Shown here: positions 33,731 to 41,816 of the stretch, in pieces
Position numbering within the stretch: position 1 is the stretch's first letter
Layout of the letters: the number at the start of each line of letters is the position of its first letter
Assembly (NCBI RefSeq): GCF_030413175.1
Contig: NZ_CP129212.1
Coordinates: 1,612,001 to 1,676,000 of the forward strand
Direction: 5' to 3'
Source of the DNA: Bradyrhizobium roseum
Lineage (GTDB): Bacteria > Pseudomonadota > Alphaproteobacteria > Rhizobiales > Xanthobacteraceae
Length of the DNA: 64,000 nt
The notes under the pieces: generated by a model
Databases searched by the model: none
What the model was told of the DNA's origin: nothing
What the model saw: the letters and a program-made list of their open reading frames with translations, nothing else
Translations under genes and position numbers: made by a program

Positions 33731-33938
33731 CCTGCGTGCAAGAGTGCCGAGCAATTGCGAGCGTGATGAAGGTCACCACGCTCCCATCCAGCCAAGTGTA
33801 TTCGCTATCGCCGGAAGCGTAATCGTCGTCGTCCGACGGCGGCTCGATGAAACCCCGCCGATTGTTGCCGCGCCGCCCGGGCGCCACCTGACGCTTGACA
33901 TCGACCGGATCAAATGGTCGCCATGCGTCGGAATCCAT
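33720..33938 (-). CDS. Possible small acidic hypothetical protein
   Basis: A 72-aa reading antisense to the intergenic space, starting MDSDAWRPFDPVD, with an acidic PPSDDDDYASGDSEY stretch and a hydrophobic end. No good ribosome site and no family. Its end overlaps the TadD-like gene by 11 bases tail-to-tail. Codon use is acceptable, but it may be chance. Confidence 0.25.
   Translation of the reverse strand: MDSDAWRPFDPVDVKRQVAPGRRGNNRRGFIEPPSDDDDYASGDSEYTWLDGSVVTFITLAIARHSCTQVNS
33762..33777. promoter_or_regulatory. CRP-like palindrome before the MFS-SctQ gene
   Basis: CGTGA-TGAAGG-TCACC, 225 bp upstream of the fusion gene. It also lies inside a hairpin with perfect 7-bp arms GAGCGTG/CACGCTC, so it could instead be a terminator-like structure after the TadD-like gene. 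Confidence 0.35.
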
Positions 33939-34001
33939 GGTCGCCTTCACCGGAATGCGCCCTCATGGTGAGGTTTTGGCCGTCCTGGAAGCTAGTACTG
34001 C

Positions 34002-36941
34002 ATGGCAACACGGGTTGAAATCAAAGGCGATCGCATTTCTTTTCTCCGGATCATGGTGGGATTTCTTCCACTCGCTTTCGGATATTTTTTGTCTGTTCTG
34101 TTTCAGAGCTTAGATCCGCTTATTGCCGATGATCTGACGACCGATTTGGCGATCGGTAAGGGCACGCTGGGGATGCTGACTGCGGCATTTCCACTGGCTT
34201 TTGCGGTTTGCCTGCTGCCGTCCGGCATTGCGATTGATCGATTTGGGCCGCGTGCCGTCCAGGCGGTTATGATGGCGGTGGCGGCGCTCGGCGCATTGAT
34301 ATGCGGCCTGTCTACAGGATCATTCGGCCTCATGATGGGCCGCACGCTGCTCGGTGCGGGCGCCGCCTCGGCGCTCCTCGCGGCAATGAAGGCGGTCGTC
34401 ACATGGTTTCCGCGTGAGCGCCTCGGCCTGGCGACGGGGTGCCTCATAGCGGTCGCAGGGGTCGGCGCGCTCGCGATGGCCGATCCGGCCGCAGTCTTCG
34501 TGCGCGCGCATGGATGGCGGGCGCTGTTTATCCTGTTGGCCGCGCTGTCGACGTTCTGCGCTATCCTGGCCCTGCTGCTGGTTCCCACACCTGCAACCGT
34601 CACCGGCGATGTGCCCGATCACGACCACGGCCTGCCATTCGTCCTGCGCGATCCGGTCTTTCGACGATTGGCGCCGCTCGCCGCGATTGTGGTCGGGACG
34701 GTATGGGCGATCCAGGGCCAATGGGTTGCAGGCTGGCTTGGTGTGAATGGGGTCAGGCTCACCAGCATTATCACCTACATCAGCTTCATAGCGGTGGGCC
34801 AGGCCGCAGGTGCGCTGGTCTGGGGGTGGCTCGCCGACTGGGCTGTGCGAAAGGGTCTATCGGCTGCACGCGTATTTGTGGGCGCCGTCGCGCTCTCCGG
34901 CTGCATCCAGCTCGCCGCGGTCGGCGGCATAGCATTGCCGAACTCTATCGTCTGGGGCGTGTTGGTGGCCGCCGCTGCAGCCACGCTGCCCTTCGTCGTC
35001 CTGCTGACGCATTTTCCGCAAGCCTATGCGGCTCGCGCATGCGCGAGCATCGGCGTGTTGCAGTATGTCGCTACCCTTTTCATCCAGTCGGCTGTTGGTG
35101 GCGTCGTCGCGATCTGGCCACATGCGGCATCAGGTCAAACGTCAGCGACGGCCTATGCGATGGCATTCATGGTGCCGATCGCATTGCAACTCGCGGCTCT
35201 GGCCTGGATCCTGTTTCCTCGGTCGGAAACACGAGACGGCGCGCAGAGCGTCGAGGAAATCGCTGTCGCATTTGAAGCGGCTCGATCCGCTGCGCAGGTG
35301 CAGGGCCTCTCGGAGCCGCCTCCCATTCCTGGTGGCCTGCCAGCCAACGTCGCTGCGAGTCCAGCCGGCACTGCCGTGCAGCCAACCGAGGCTGCCGGAG
35401 AGACCGTCCCGGCTGCCTCTGCGTCAGCCGAGACCGTGGAAGCGCTCACCGACAACACCCCGGCGGAGCCAGCCAGCCCCACCTCGGGGCCGCCCGACGC
35501 TGCTGCGACCCCGGCCGACACTGCCGTGGAGCCAGCCGAAATTGCGGTCGATCCGGTCGGCGCCGCATTGGCACCAACCGAGACAGTCTCCGAGGCAGCG
35601 GTGCCTGTCTCAGCGCCAGAGGCAGAGGCTGAGGCAGCACGGACCGACAGCCCCGCGGCGCCATCCGGCCTCGCCGGGGAGCCGGTCGGCACCGCTGGCG
35701 CGGCAGCCGAGACGGTCACGGCACTCACCGGCGCCGCTCTTCGATCCGTCCTCGATGGCCCGCTGACCGTCGGCCCGGCCGGCGCCATTGACACGATTTC
35801 GCGCGCCAGTGCCGACCCGTCAGACGGGGTCGCTCCCGATCACGACGCCGAAACGGCTCAGCCTCAAGCGCAGGGGCTTTCCTTGCCGCGGGTCGCGCCG
35901 TCGCACGTGCAAGCGCTCAACGCGGTGTATCGTCGGCGCCCGGCCTTGGCGGCGACGATTGGCGGACGACGAACAACCATTGTCGCCGCGTGGCCGCCGT
36001 CCGATCGGCGTCCCGAGGTGAGCCATCGGGTGGCGCTGCGCCTCGATGGCGAAGCCGGCGAGTTATGGTTGCCGCAATCGATGCTCGATGTGCTGGTCAA
36101 TAGTGTGGATCCGGCGCTGTCGCTCGATCGCCTGGGGCCGGACCGGGCTGCCATCGTTCTCGAATTCGCTCTCGACAGCGCCCTGACGGCGGTCGAGATG
36201 ATGCTCGGTTGCAAGCTCGCGATCGATTCATATTCGGGTCAGGTCGAGCGGCTGGAGAACGATGGACAGCTGCCATTGTTTTTTACCCTCGTGATAGAGG
36301 GGCTCTTGACCACCGGTTGCGAACTGCGAATTCCCCCGGATTACGCGTTCAGGCTTGCGGAAGGGCTTGACCGGCATGCCGGGATCGATCGCTCCGTTCT
36401 CGACCTGCCGATCCCGGTGTGCCTGCGCGTTGCCGCTGCCAACCTCACGGCGGGCGAGATCGAACGCTTGTCACCCGATGACGTCGTGCTGGTCGACGCT
36501 TCCTGCGAGCCGGGCGATGACGTGATCGCCGTCATCGGCGAGCGGCTCGTTGCGTCGGTGGCGCTCGGCCCGGAGGGTCCCCGCCTTGCCACGCATCCGA
36601 TCCCCGGAGCCACTTCATCCTGGGCATGGAGTATGCCGACCGATGCCACGGCCGGCGCGTGGGAGGGGGAAGCCGAAACCGATAACCGGCCGCTGCATGT
36701 CCTGTTCGAGATCGGACGCTTCGAACTGCCGGCCAGCCAGGTGAAGCAGCTCGCGCCGAACTTTCTGTTGCCGTTGGAGCCGCTGCACGACCAGACGGTC
36801 GATATCGTCGTCGACGGACAGCGGATCGGCCGTGGCACCTTGATGCGGATCGGCAATCGCACAGGCGTCCGGGTCATCGCAGTGCGCGAACGCCCGCGCC
36901 CCGCTCCGGGCTTGAAAGACACTCCAGCCGGCGAGCAATAA
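34002..36941 (+). CDS. sctQ: MFS transporter fused to full-length SctQ (T3SS sorting platform)
   Basis: A 979-aa continuous reading. Residues about 15-405 are a 12-helix major facilitator: LSVLFQSLDPLIADDLTTD in the first helix-loop region, GIAIDRFGPRAVQ between helices 2 and 3, and WGWLADWAVRKGLSAARVF in the second half. Residues about 410-640 are an Ala/Pro/Thr/Glu-rich disordered linker. From about 650 on comes SctQ: an N-region (VAPSHVQALNAVYRRRPAL), a first SpoA domain (LPIPVCLRVAAANLTAGEIE) and a final SpoA domain (898-964, FEIGRFELPASQVKQLAP, GRGTLMRIGNRTGVRVIAV). SctQ normally is a soluble cytoplasmic pod protein; here it would be tethered to the membrane. No stop or ribosome site is seen at the junction. 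Transport substrate unknown. Confidence 0.85.
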   Translation: MATRVEIKGDRISFLRIMVGFLPLAFGYFLSVLFQSLDPLIADDLTTDLAIGKGTLGMLTAAFPLAFAVCLLPSGIAIDRFGPRAVQAVMMAVAALGALICGLSTGSFGLMMGRTLLGAGAASALLAAMKAVVTWFPRERLGLATGCLIAVAGVGALAMADPAAVFVRAHGWRALFILLAALSTFCAILALLLVPTPATVTGDVPDHDHGLPFVLRDPVFRRLAPLAAIVVGTVWAIQGQWVAGWLGVNGVRLTSIITYISFIAVGQAAGALVWGWLADWAVRKGLSAARVFVGAVALSGCIQLAAVGGIALPNSIVWGVLVAAAAATLPFVVLLTHFPQAYAARACASIGVLQYVATLFIQSAVGGVVAIWPHAASGQTSATAYAMAFMVPIALQLAALAWILFPRSETRDGAQSVEEIAVAFEAARSAAQVQGLSEPPPIPGGLPANVAASPAGTAVQPTEAAGETVPAASASAETVEALTDNTPAEPASPTSGPPDAAATPADTAVEPAEIAVDPVGAALAPTETVSEAAVPVSAPEAEAEAARTDSPAAPSGLAGEPVGTAGAAAETVTALTGAALRSVLDGPLTVGPAGAIDTISRASADPSDGVAPDHDAETAQPQAQGLSLPRVAPSHVQALNAVYRRRPALAATIGGRRTTIVAAWPPSDRRPEVSHRVALRLDGEAGELWLPQSMLDVLVNSVDPALSLDRLGPDRAAIVLEFALDSALTAVEMMLGCKLAIDSYSGQVERLENDGQLPLFFTLVIEGLLTTGCELRIPPDYAFRLAEGLDRHAGIDRSVLDLPIPVCLRVAAANLTAGEIERLSPDDVVLVDASCEPGDDVIAVIGERLVASVALGPEGPRLATHPIPGATSSWAWSMPTDATAGAWEGEAETDNRPLHVLFEIGRFELPASQVKQLAPNFLLPLEPLHDQTVDIVVDGQRIGRGTLMRIGNRTGVRVIAVRERPRPAPGLKDTPAGEQ

Positions 36942-36987
36942 TTTCAACTGAAAAGCCTGCGACCCGTTCCGTCGGGCGTGGAGCGCG

Positions 36988-38025
36988 TCAGATTCCGAAG
37001 CGGACCAGGAGGCGGGCGACATCCGTGAAGGCACCCGCCGGAATCCTGTCGCCAACCGTATGGGGTATGAGCAGCTCGACCAAGGACGCATCCTCGACAA
37101 CCGGGATTCCGAGGCGTCTCGCTTCGGCGACCATATCATCGCCAGCCTGGCCGCGAGCCTTGCTGCAGATCAGCGGCACCGGCTCTTCTTCGCGGTGGTA
37201 CAGCAGCCCAACCGCACGATCTTCGTGTGCGACGACAACCGCGGCATGGCGCACGCCTTTGCGCACCTTCTTTGCCGCGAACATGAACTGGAGGCGGCGG
37301 CGCTCGGCTTTGATCAGCGGATTGCCTTCGAGCTCCTTCATCTCCTTCTTCCTCTCGGTCAGGCTCATACGCATTTCTTTTAGAAAGAGATGACGCTGCA
37401 ACGGCATGTCGAGTATGCCGATGACGACAAAGGCGATCACGGCGGTCACGGCGAGCGGCTGCAAGGTGGAAATCACCATCTGGCCAAGGCAGCCTTCGCC
37501 GCAGGAAGGGGTCTGGAACAGCGGTGGGATGTAGCCGCGCAGGACGGTCCAGAAGGCGGCGGTCACCACGACGACCTTGACGAGACTCTTGGCGAACTCG
37601 ACCACGTTTCGTGACGAGAAAATGCGTTTCGCGCCTTTCATCGGACTGATGTGGTCGAATTGCAGTTTCACGGTCTCAAACGAAAATAACGGGCCGCCCG
37701 TCGCCGCCATTCCCATCACCACGGCGACGGCGAAGACCACGGCAAGGAGCGGCACGGTGGTCATGACCAGCACATCGATGGTGCCGTACACCGCGCGCGG
37801 CCAGGTTTCGGCGAACGGCCGCTCGGTGGATTTGGAAACAAGGTCGATGAGCTCCACCAGGCGATCGCGCATCATCGGCCACTGGTACAGCAGATAGAGC
37901 GTGGCGGCGAGCATCGTGAAGCCCGACACCAGGTCCTTGCTGTTGGAGGTCTGTCCCTTGCGGCGTGCGTCAGCGAGCTTCTTTGGCGATGCCGGAAGGT
38001 TTTTCTCTTCTGATTCGTCAGCCAT
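36988..38025 (-). CDS. sctU: T3SS export switch protein SctU without NPTH motif
   Basis: A 345-aa FlhB/YscU-family protein of usual length: cytoplasmic start (EEKNLPASPKKLADARRKGQ), four membrane helices (about 35-50, 83-108, 145-163, 187-206), then a cytoplasmic domain. At the autocleavage site the family has NPTH; here VVVA-HEDR-AVGLLY (residues 263-276) is found, one residue shorter. Self-cleavage between Asn and Pro, which switches substrate class, therefore looks impossible. The rest, including PVPLICSKARGQ and IPVVEDASLVELLI, is intact. It is encoded opposite to the other structural genes, 416 bp after a small 51-aa gene. Confidence 0.9.
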   Translation of the reverse strand: MADESEEKNLPASPKKLADARRKGQTSNSKDLVSGFTMLAATLYLLYQWPMMRDRLVELIDLVSKSTERPFAETWPRAVYGTIDVLVMTTVPLLAVVFAVAVVMGMAATGGPLFSFETVKLQFDHISPMKGAKRIFSSRNVVEFAKSLVKVVVVTAAFWTVLRGYIPPLFQTPSCGEGCLGQMVISTLQPLAVTAVIAFVVIGILDMPLQRHLFLKEMRMSLTERKKEMKELEGNPLIKAERRRLQFMFAAKKVRKGVRHAAVVVAHEDRAVGLLYHREEEPVPLICSKARGQAGDDMVAEARRLGIPVVEDASLVELLIPHTVGDRIPAGAFTDVARLLVRFGI

Positions 38026-38441
38026 GCTGGTGTCTGCCGTCGATCTGCCCCGCGCGGGCGCGATACTGGCATCGCGGCGCTCGTGGTCAAGACCTGTTCA
38101 AGGGCGCCGGGTGTCGTCTTTCCAAGTCGGAACGCTACAGCGTCGCTCCGGCTCACTTGTGATCGACGTCACCCTGCGATCAAGGCTGCCGTCACCATTG
38201 TGATCCCGGAATGCTGCCATCTGACGGCAATGGGTGCGCTGCTGGATGGCGATGCTGGCGTGATCGCCGGACCTGCAAAACGCAACCGGCGCGAACACCA
38301 ACTCGCCGCCGTCCAACAAGCCGGTGACAAGCCGATGTTCGCGCCGGTTGAACCGGCTCACCACAGCCGCGCGTACCTTGGCTCTGCCGATCTTGGCTCT
38401 GCCGATTCTTGGCCGGTGTTTCGCCGGCCAGCTCAATCGGC
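38026..38441. other. Spacer between sctU and the 51-aa gene
   Basis: 416 bases without a supported gene. A 112-codon minus-strand reading has no recognisable features. The unit CTTGGCTCTGCCGAT occurs twice in tandem near 38389-38418. The leader of sctU must lie here if it is not read from the upstream small gene. Confidence 0.35.
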
Positions 38442-38597
38442 TCAGAGCCCCTTGGCCTCGTCCAGCACCGCTTTGAACGTCTTCAGCGCCTGCATCTGTT
38501 CGTGGTTCTCTTGCTCCTTCATCTTGTTCTCCAGCTCTTTCTGCTGCGTTCGCTGCGTCAGCGCTTCGCCGGCGCCTTTAAGATCGACGGATGCCAT
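38442..38597 (-). CDS. Small helical protein (51 aa) in the T3SS island
   Basis: A 51-residue protein starting MASVDLKGAGEALTQRTQQ, with a strong AAGGAG seven bases before the ATG. The body is Gln/Glu/Lys-rich coiled coil (KELENKMKEQENHEQMQALK) and ends KAVLDEAKGL. Size and helical nature fit a small secreted or needle-like component or a chaperone, but it lacks the clear needle end motif. It precedes sctU on the same strand and has a CRP-like box 94 bp upstream. Too short for most gene finders. Function unknown; one candidate for the missing needle/pilus subunit. Confidence 0.65.
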   Translation of the reverse strand: MASVDLKGAGEALTQRTQQKELENKMKEQENHEQMQALKTFKAVLDEAKGL

Positions 38598-38690
38598 GAT
38601 CATTCTCCTTCGGGTTCGGGTTTGCCGTGCACGTCAGCCTCACATTGCGGGCTAGACATTCGCAACGTAGCCCCGTTGAAATCGGAAAAA

Positions 38691-38706
38691 AGTGAGCCAC
38701 GTCACA
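38691..38706. promoter_or_regulatory. CRP-like palindrome upstream of the 51-aa gene and sctU
   Basis: AGTGA-GCCACG-TCACA, 94 bp upstream of the minus-strand 51-aa gene and 322 bp upstream of the plus-strand secretin N-domain gene. Confidence 0.55.
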
Positions 38707-39027
38707 CAGGCCCGTCGCCACCGGAAAAACGGATTTGGTGAGCGGCGATGCCGGGCGGCCCGGTCGATCGGCGGCTGTCGCAACAGAAATCAGCAAATGC
38801 GCAAACGGCACATGACGGTCGCACGAGCGGCCGTGGCATTGCGTCATTGGCCGCCGGTTGAAAAAAGCAGGCTGGCAATTTGGCGGTCTGTGACGCAGGT
38901 CCGGCGCGCAGCTCCAAAAGTGCGATTGATCAAGCCAAATTCGCCGTGGTACAATTTTATTGCATTTCAATGTGCACCATTTCGCTGCTCGCGACCCAGT
39001 CGGCCGGGTGCACTCGGGAGACGAACC
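38707..39027. other. Leader region of the secretin N-domain gene
   Basis: 321 bases without a supported gene. It includes TGTGACGCAGGTCC near 38889 (half of a CRP-like box) and an AT-rich patch at 38936-38975 (ATTTTATTGCATTTCAATG) that may carry the promoter. Confidence 0.35.
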
Positions 39028-39591
39028 ATGCCTCTGAAGATCGTCTCTGCTGTCCTCCTGGCGGCGGCAATCCTTGTCGGAATGCCGCGGGCCGCCGAGG
39101 CACTGGATCCAAAATGGCCGCCAGGCCCCTACAAGTATGTCGTCATCGAGCAAGAGCTGAAGGACGCCCTGATCGAGTTCGGCCGCAACGTCAACGTTCC
39201 GGTCAAGGTCAGTGACGAGGTCAAGGGCAAGCTGCGCGGCGATCTGGGGGCCGGATCGGCCGAGGATTTCTTCAAGCGGCTCACGTCAAGCCACGGCCTG
39301 GTCTGGTATTTCGACGGCTCCGTGCTGCACGTCAATTCAGCAAGCGAACTGCGAACGGAAGTGATCGATCTCGGCCGGATCCTGCCGACGGATGTGGTGT
39401 CCAAGCTCACCAGGCTCGGCATCGCCGATCCACGCTACCCGATTCGGACGACGCCGGGATCTGGCGTCATTTCGGTATCAGGCCCGCCGCCCTATATCGT
39501 GCTCGTGCGCCAGACGCTCATCGCAATGGCTCGGCAGATACCTCAGGGAGAGGATACCAGGGTGCGGGTATTTCGCGGCTCGAGCGGCTAA
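39028..39591 (+). CDS. T3SS secretin N-terminal domain protein (SctC1, RhcC1/NolW-like)
   Basis: A 187-aa protein starting MPLKIVSAVLLAAAILVGMP with GGGAG nine bases upstream. The signal peptide is cut near AEA/LDP. The mature chain has the N0/N1 features of T3SS secretins: ELKDALIEFGRNVNVPVKVS, KRLTSSHGLVWYFDGSVLHV and GVISVSGPPPYIVLVRQTL. There is no secretin barrel. In rhizobia the secretin is encoded in two parts, RhcC1 and RhcC2; this is the first part. It is expected to line the periplasmic channel below the barrel encoded at 31058. Confidence 0.85.
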   Translation: MPLKIVSAVLLAAAILVGMPRAAEALDPKWPPGPYKYVVIEQELKDALIEFGRNVNVPVKVSDEVKGKLRGDLGAGSAEDFFKRLTSSHGLVWYFDGSVLHVNSASELRTEVIDLGRILPTDVVSKLTRLGIADPRYPIRTTPGSGVISVSGPPPYIVLVRQTLIAMARQIPQGEDTRVRVFRGSSG

Positions 39592-40064
39592 CAACGACGC
39601 ATTCCGCTGCTTCGACAATTCTGCTGCGGCCAGCCGGCCTTTTCTGCGCGACTGTCTTGATTCGATCCGCCTGCGAATGCGCGGGCTGACGGCATGGCCG
39701 CTGTGTCGGGTTGTTCGGCCGTCAATCGCAAAGCTGCAACATGCGGCATCACGTCGATCGGACGCCGCTCGTTGAGACTGAGATTTCTGCGTCGCAGGCT
39801 TCGCCGCCGTCAAGCGTGACCGCAGTCGGCATGCCGCGCGATCATGTGCAGCCAAAGCCGATAAATTCATATCGTCAAACGTAATCGCAGCTTCGGTGGC
39901 ACGCCGTTTCGTCGAGAAAAACAGCATTTTGTGGTCTCGGCGGCGGACGTGCTGCAGATCACGGAAGGACGGATTGGCTTCTGTCTTAATCAAACCGTCA
40001 GCAGGCACCTGAGCGTCGGCATGAGGCGGGCGCGGGCATCCCTGGCGACAATGGAGAATGGCTC
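39592..40064. other. Intergenic region without supported gene
   Basis: 473 bases between the secretin N-domain gene and the His-rich gene. Readings on the minus strand are not gene-like. No strong palindrome or promoter match was seen. Confidence 0.35.
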
Positions 40065-40448
40065 ATGTTCCCAGGTCTTCTTGCGGGAGGCTTCGTCGGA
40101 GGTCTCCTCAACAATTTGTTCAATCATCATAACCACCACCATCACCACCATGGTCACTGCCACAACAATGGCCACACTGGCCAAGGCATAAACCAGCGCC
40201 TGGCGCAGGAAGATTTCAAGGACGCAGCGGAGAATTTCAGGCGCGGCGACATCGCCGGCGGCATGGAGGAAATCTCCGAAGGTATGAGCCGGCTCGCTAA
40301 CGGTCCCGGCCCCGACCTCGGTTACGCCGGTACACGCCTCGCCTTGGCGGCTGAAGATCGGAAGGACGCCATGCAGGATTTCGCGCGCGGCGACTTTGCC
40401 GGCGGCTTCGAAGAGCTGGGCGAGGCGAGCCGGCGGTCCTGGTACTGA
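40065..40448 (+). CDS. His-rich protein with two 31-residue repeats
   Basis: A 127-aa protein; GGAG lies nine bases before the ATG. After a Gly/Leu-rich hydrophobic start (MFPGLLAGGFVGGLLNNLF) comes a His/Asn block with six His in a row and CHNNGH, a probable metal-binding stretch. The rest holds two related repeats, LAQEDFKDAAENFRRGDIAG and LAAEDRKDAMQDFARGDFAG, each followed by an EE-rich helix. No family recognised. Within the T3SS island it may be a secreted or translocon-like accessory, but there is no proof. Confidence 0.65.
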   Translation: MFPGLLAGGFVGGLLNNLFNHHNHHHHHHGHCHNNGHTGQGINQRLAQEDFKDAAENFRRGDIAGGMEEISEGMSRLANGPGPDLGYAGTRLALAAEDRKDAMQDFARGDFAGGFEELGEASRRSWY

Positions 40449-40641
40449 CGGTCGAAGCACCGGTGTCACGACGCGGAGATTCTGTCCTGGATCGGGCCTG
40501 ATAGCGAGGCCATGAGCCGCCGATAGCAGCGCCCGATCAAGGCACGAACTTTCGCTGGAAAGACAGCAACACGGCCCCCAAGCCTCAGTGCAAGGGGAAT
40601 TTTTTCCCAGATCTTGTAACTCTTAAACCAGGAGACGAACG

Positions 40642-40833
40642 ATGTTAGGCGGCATAATGGGTTTGATGGGCGGCGGAGGCCCGATGGGCATGATCAACCA
40701 GGTCATGAAGGCGGTTGAGCAGATGAAACCGCAGCAGGGTGGCGAAAGCGGCCAGTGCTCCGAGGGTGGCGGCAAGAATGATCCGGCGCAGATGTTTCAG
40801 CAGATCATGCAGCAGCTCACGCAGCAGGGCTGA
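40642..40833 (+). CDS. Small Gly/Met/Gln-rich protein (63 aa)
   Basis: A 63-residue protein with a good AGGAGA before the ATG and a strong terminator after it. The start MLGGIMGLMGGGGPMGMINQ is Gly/Met-rich and the end NDPAQMFQQIMQQLTQQG is Gln-rich helix. The composition is harpin- or pilin-like, with one Cys. It could be a secreted T3SS component. The clear transcription unit supports a real gene; function is not known. Confidence 0.6.
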   Translation: MLGGIMGLMGGGGPMGMINQVMKAVEQMKPQQGGESGQCSEGGGKNDPAQMFQQIMQQLTQQG

Positions 40834-40857
40834 TCCGCTTTACTCACGTGATCTGAC

Positions 40858-40900
40858 ATGGCGGACGCATGCCGATGGTTCGGCATGCGGCCGCCATTTT
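40858..40900 (+). terminator. Rho-independent terminator after the 63-aa gene
   Basis: An 18-bp stem with one mismatch (arms 40858-40875 and 40880-40897, loop TGGT) ends in TTT. It would stop transcription before the sctI operon promoter. The rest of 40834-41187 holds only this and the CRP-like box at 41104. Confidence 0.8.
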
Positions 40901-41103
40901 GGCGTCCTGAGAGACGAATTCAACGTGTCTCTGACGACGGGACATTCGCCCCTTTAGCAGGCGAACTCGAAGGCTTCAGGCATCCCATTCTAGGCGCTCA
41001 TGGACGAACAGATGGGCCAATGGTACGCTGAGACTCGCTCGTCTTTCGCCGTAATTTGCCAGAATGCGGGAGGCCGCTCGCCGGTTGCGGCAACGGACAT
41101 AAA

Positions 41104-41119
41104 TGTGCGGCGCATCACA
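41104..41119 (+). promoter_or_regulatory. CRP-like palindrome upstream of the sctI operon
   Basis: TGTGC-GGCGCA-TCACA, 69 bp before the sctI start; one mismatch to the TGTGA-N6-TCACA pattern. Confidence 0.55.
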
Positions 41120-41187
41120 GAAGGGCGGATTTAGTCGTGTCATATTTGGCTGTCAGTACGATACAGTCAGCTGAAAGGACTTAAGTC

Positions 41188-41802
41188 ATGAGTGTGGCCA
41201 TTACCGCCCAAGCCCCGGTCGCCTCTTCGCCGCCGAACGCTTCGCCGCAGGCAGCCCAAGGCGCTGGCGCGACCAGCGAGCAGGGGCTTGTCGACTTTTT
41301 CGCCAAGGCCCGCGTGGACGCCGCCAACGGACACCTGCCGGAGGCAGCAGCCAATTCCGTGGCTTCGAGCGGGGAGATGCTCGGGAAGCTGCGCGAGTTC
41401 ATTGAGAAGGCGCATCAAACCGATACGTCGAACAAGGCCACGAGAGCCAAGCAGAGGGCAGCTGCCGCCGAGGCCAAGACGGAGATCGCCACGCTCGACA
41501 CGCTTGGTTCGCTCAGCAGACCTAACTCCCTCACGCAATTCAGTCCGCTCGGCCAGTCTGGTCCGGTCGGTCAGTTGGGCGCCTTCAATCAGTTTAGCCC
41601 CGGCGGTCTGCCTCCGGGACCGGCATCGGGATCGCTTGGTCCCGGCCCCGGCCTGGAGATGAGAGGCCGCCTGCCGGCCATGGCCGACAAGATGACCAAC
41701 GACCTCGTGGATTCCGCGATCCAGCGCATGTGGACCCAGGTGGTGGCTCATGCGACCAGTTCGGTAACCAAGAACGTGATGAGCCTGCTCAAGGGGCAGT
41801 GA
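41188..41802 (+). CDS. sctI: T3SS inner-rod protein SctI (NolB-like)
   Basis: A 204-aa protein at the nolB position, first of ten coupled genes. The N-terminus is Ala/Ser/Pro-rich like secreted T3SS proteins, and a Gly/Pro-rich middle (NSLTQFSPLGQSGPVGQLG) contains short repeats. The C-terminus HATSSVTKNVMSLLKGQ ends like inner-rod proteins (KGQ-type end). SctI is secreted to build the rod connecting export gate and needle. The sequence match is limited to the tail, so the call rests mainly on gene order. Confidence 0.65.
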   Translation: MSVAITAQAPVASSPPNASPQAAQGAGATSEQGLVDFFAKARVDAANGHLPEAAANSVASSGEMLGKLREFIEKAHQTDTSNKATRAKQRAAAAEAKTEIATLDTLGSLSRPNSLTQFSPLGQSGPVGQLGAFNQFSPGGLPPGPASGSLGPGPGLEMRGRLPAMADKMTNDLVDSAIQRMWTQVVAHATSSVTKNVMSLLKGQ

Positions 41803-41816
41803 CGGGGGGAAATTCC

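Noticed and set aside
38098..38436. 112-aa minus-strand reading between sctU and the 51-aa gene
   Set aside because: Mixed composition, starts in a short tandem repeat, no family features and no clear ribosome site.
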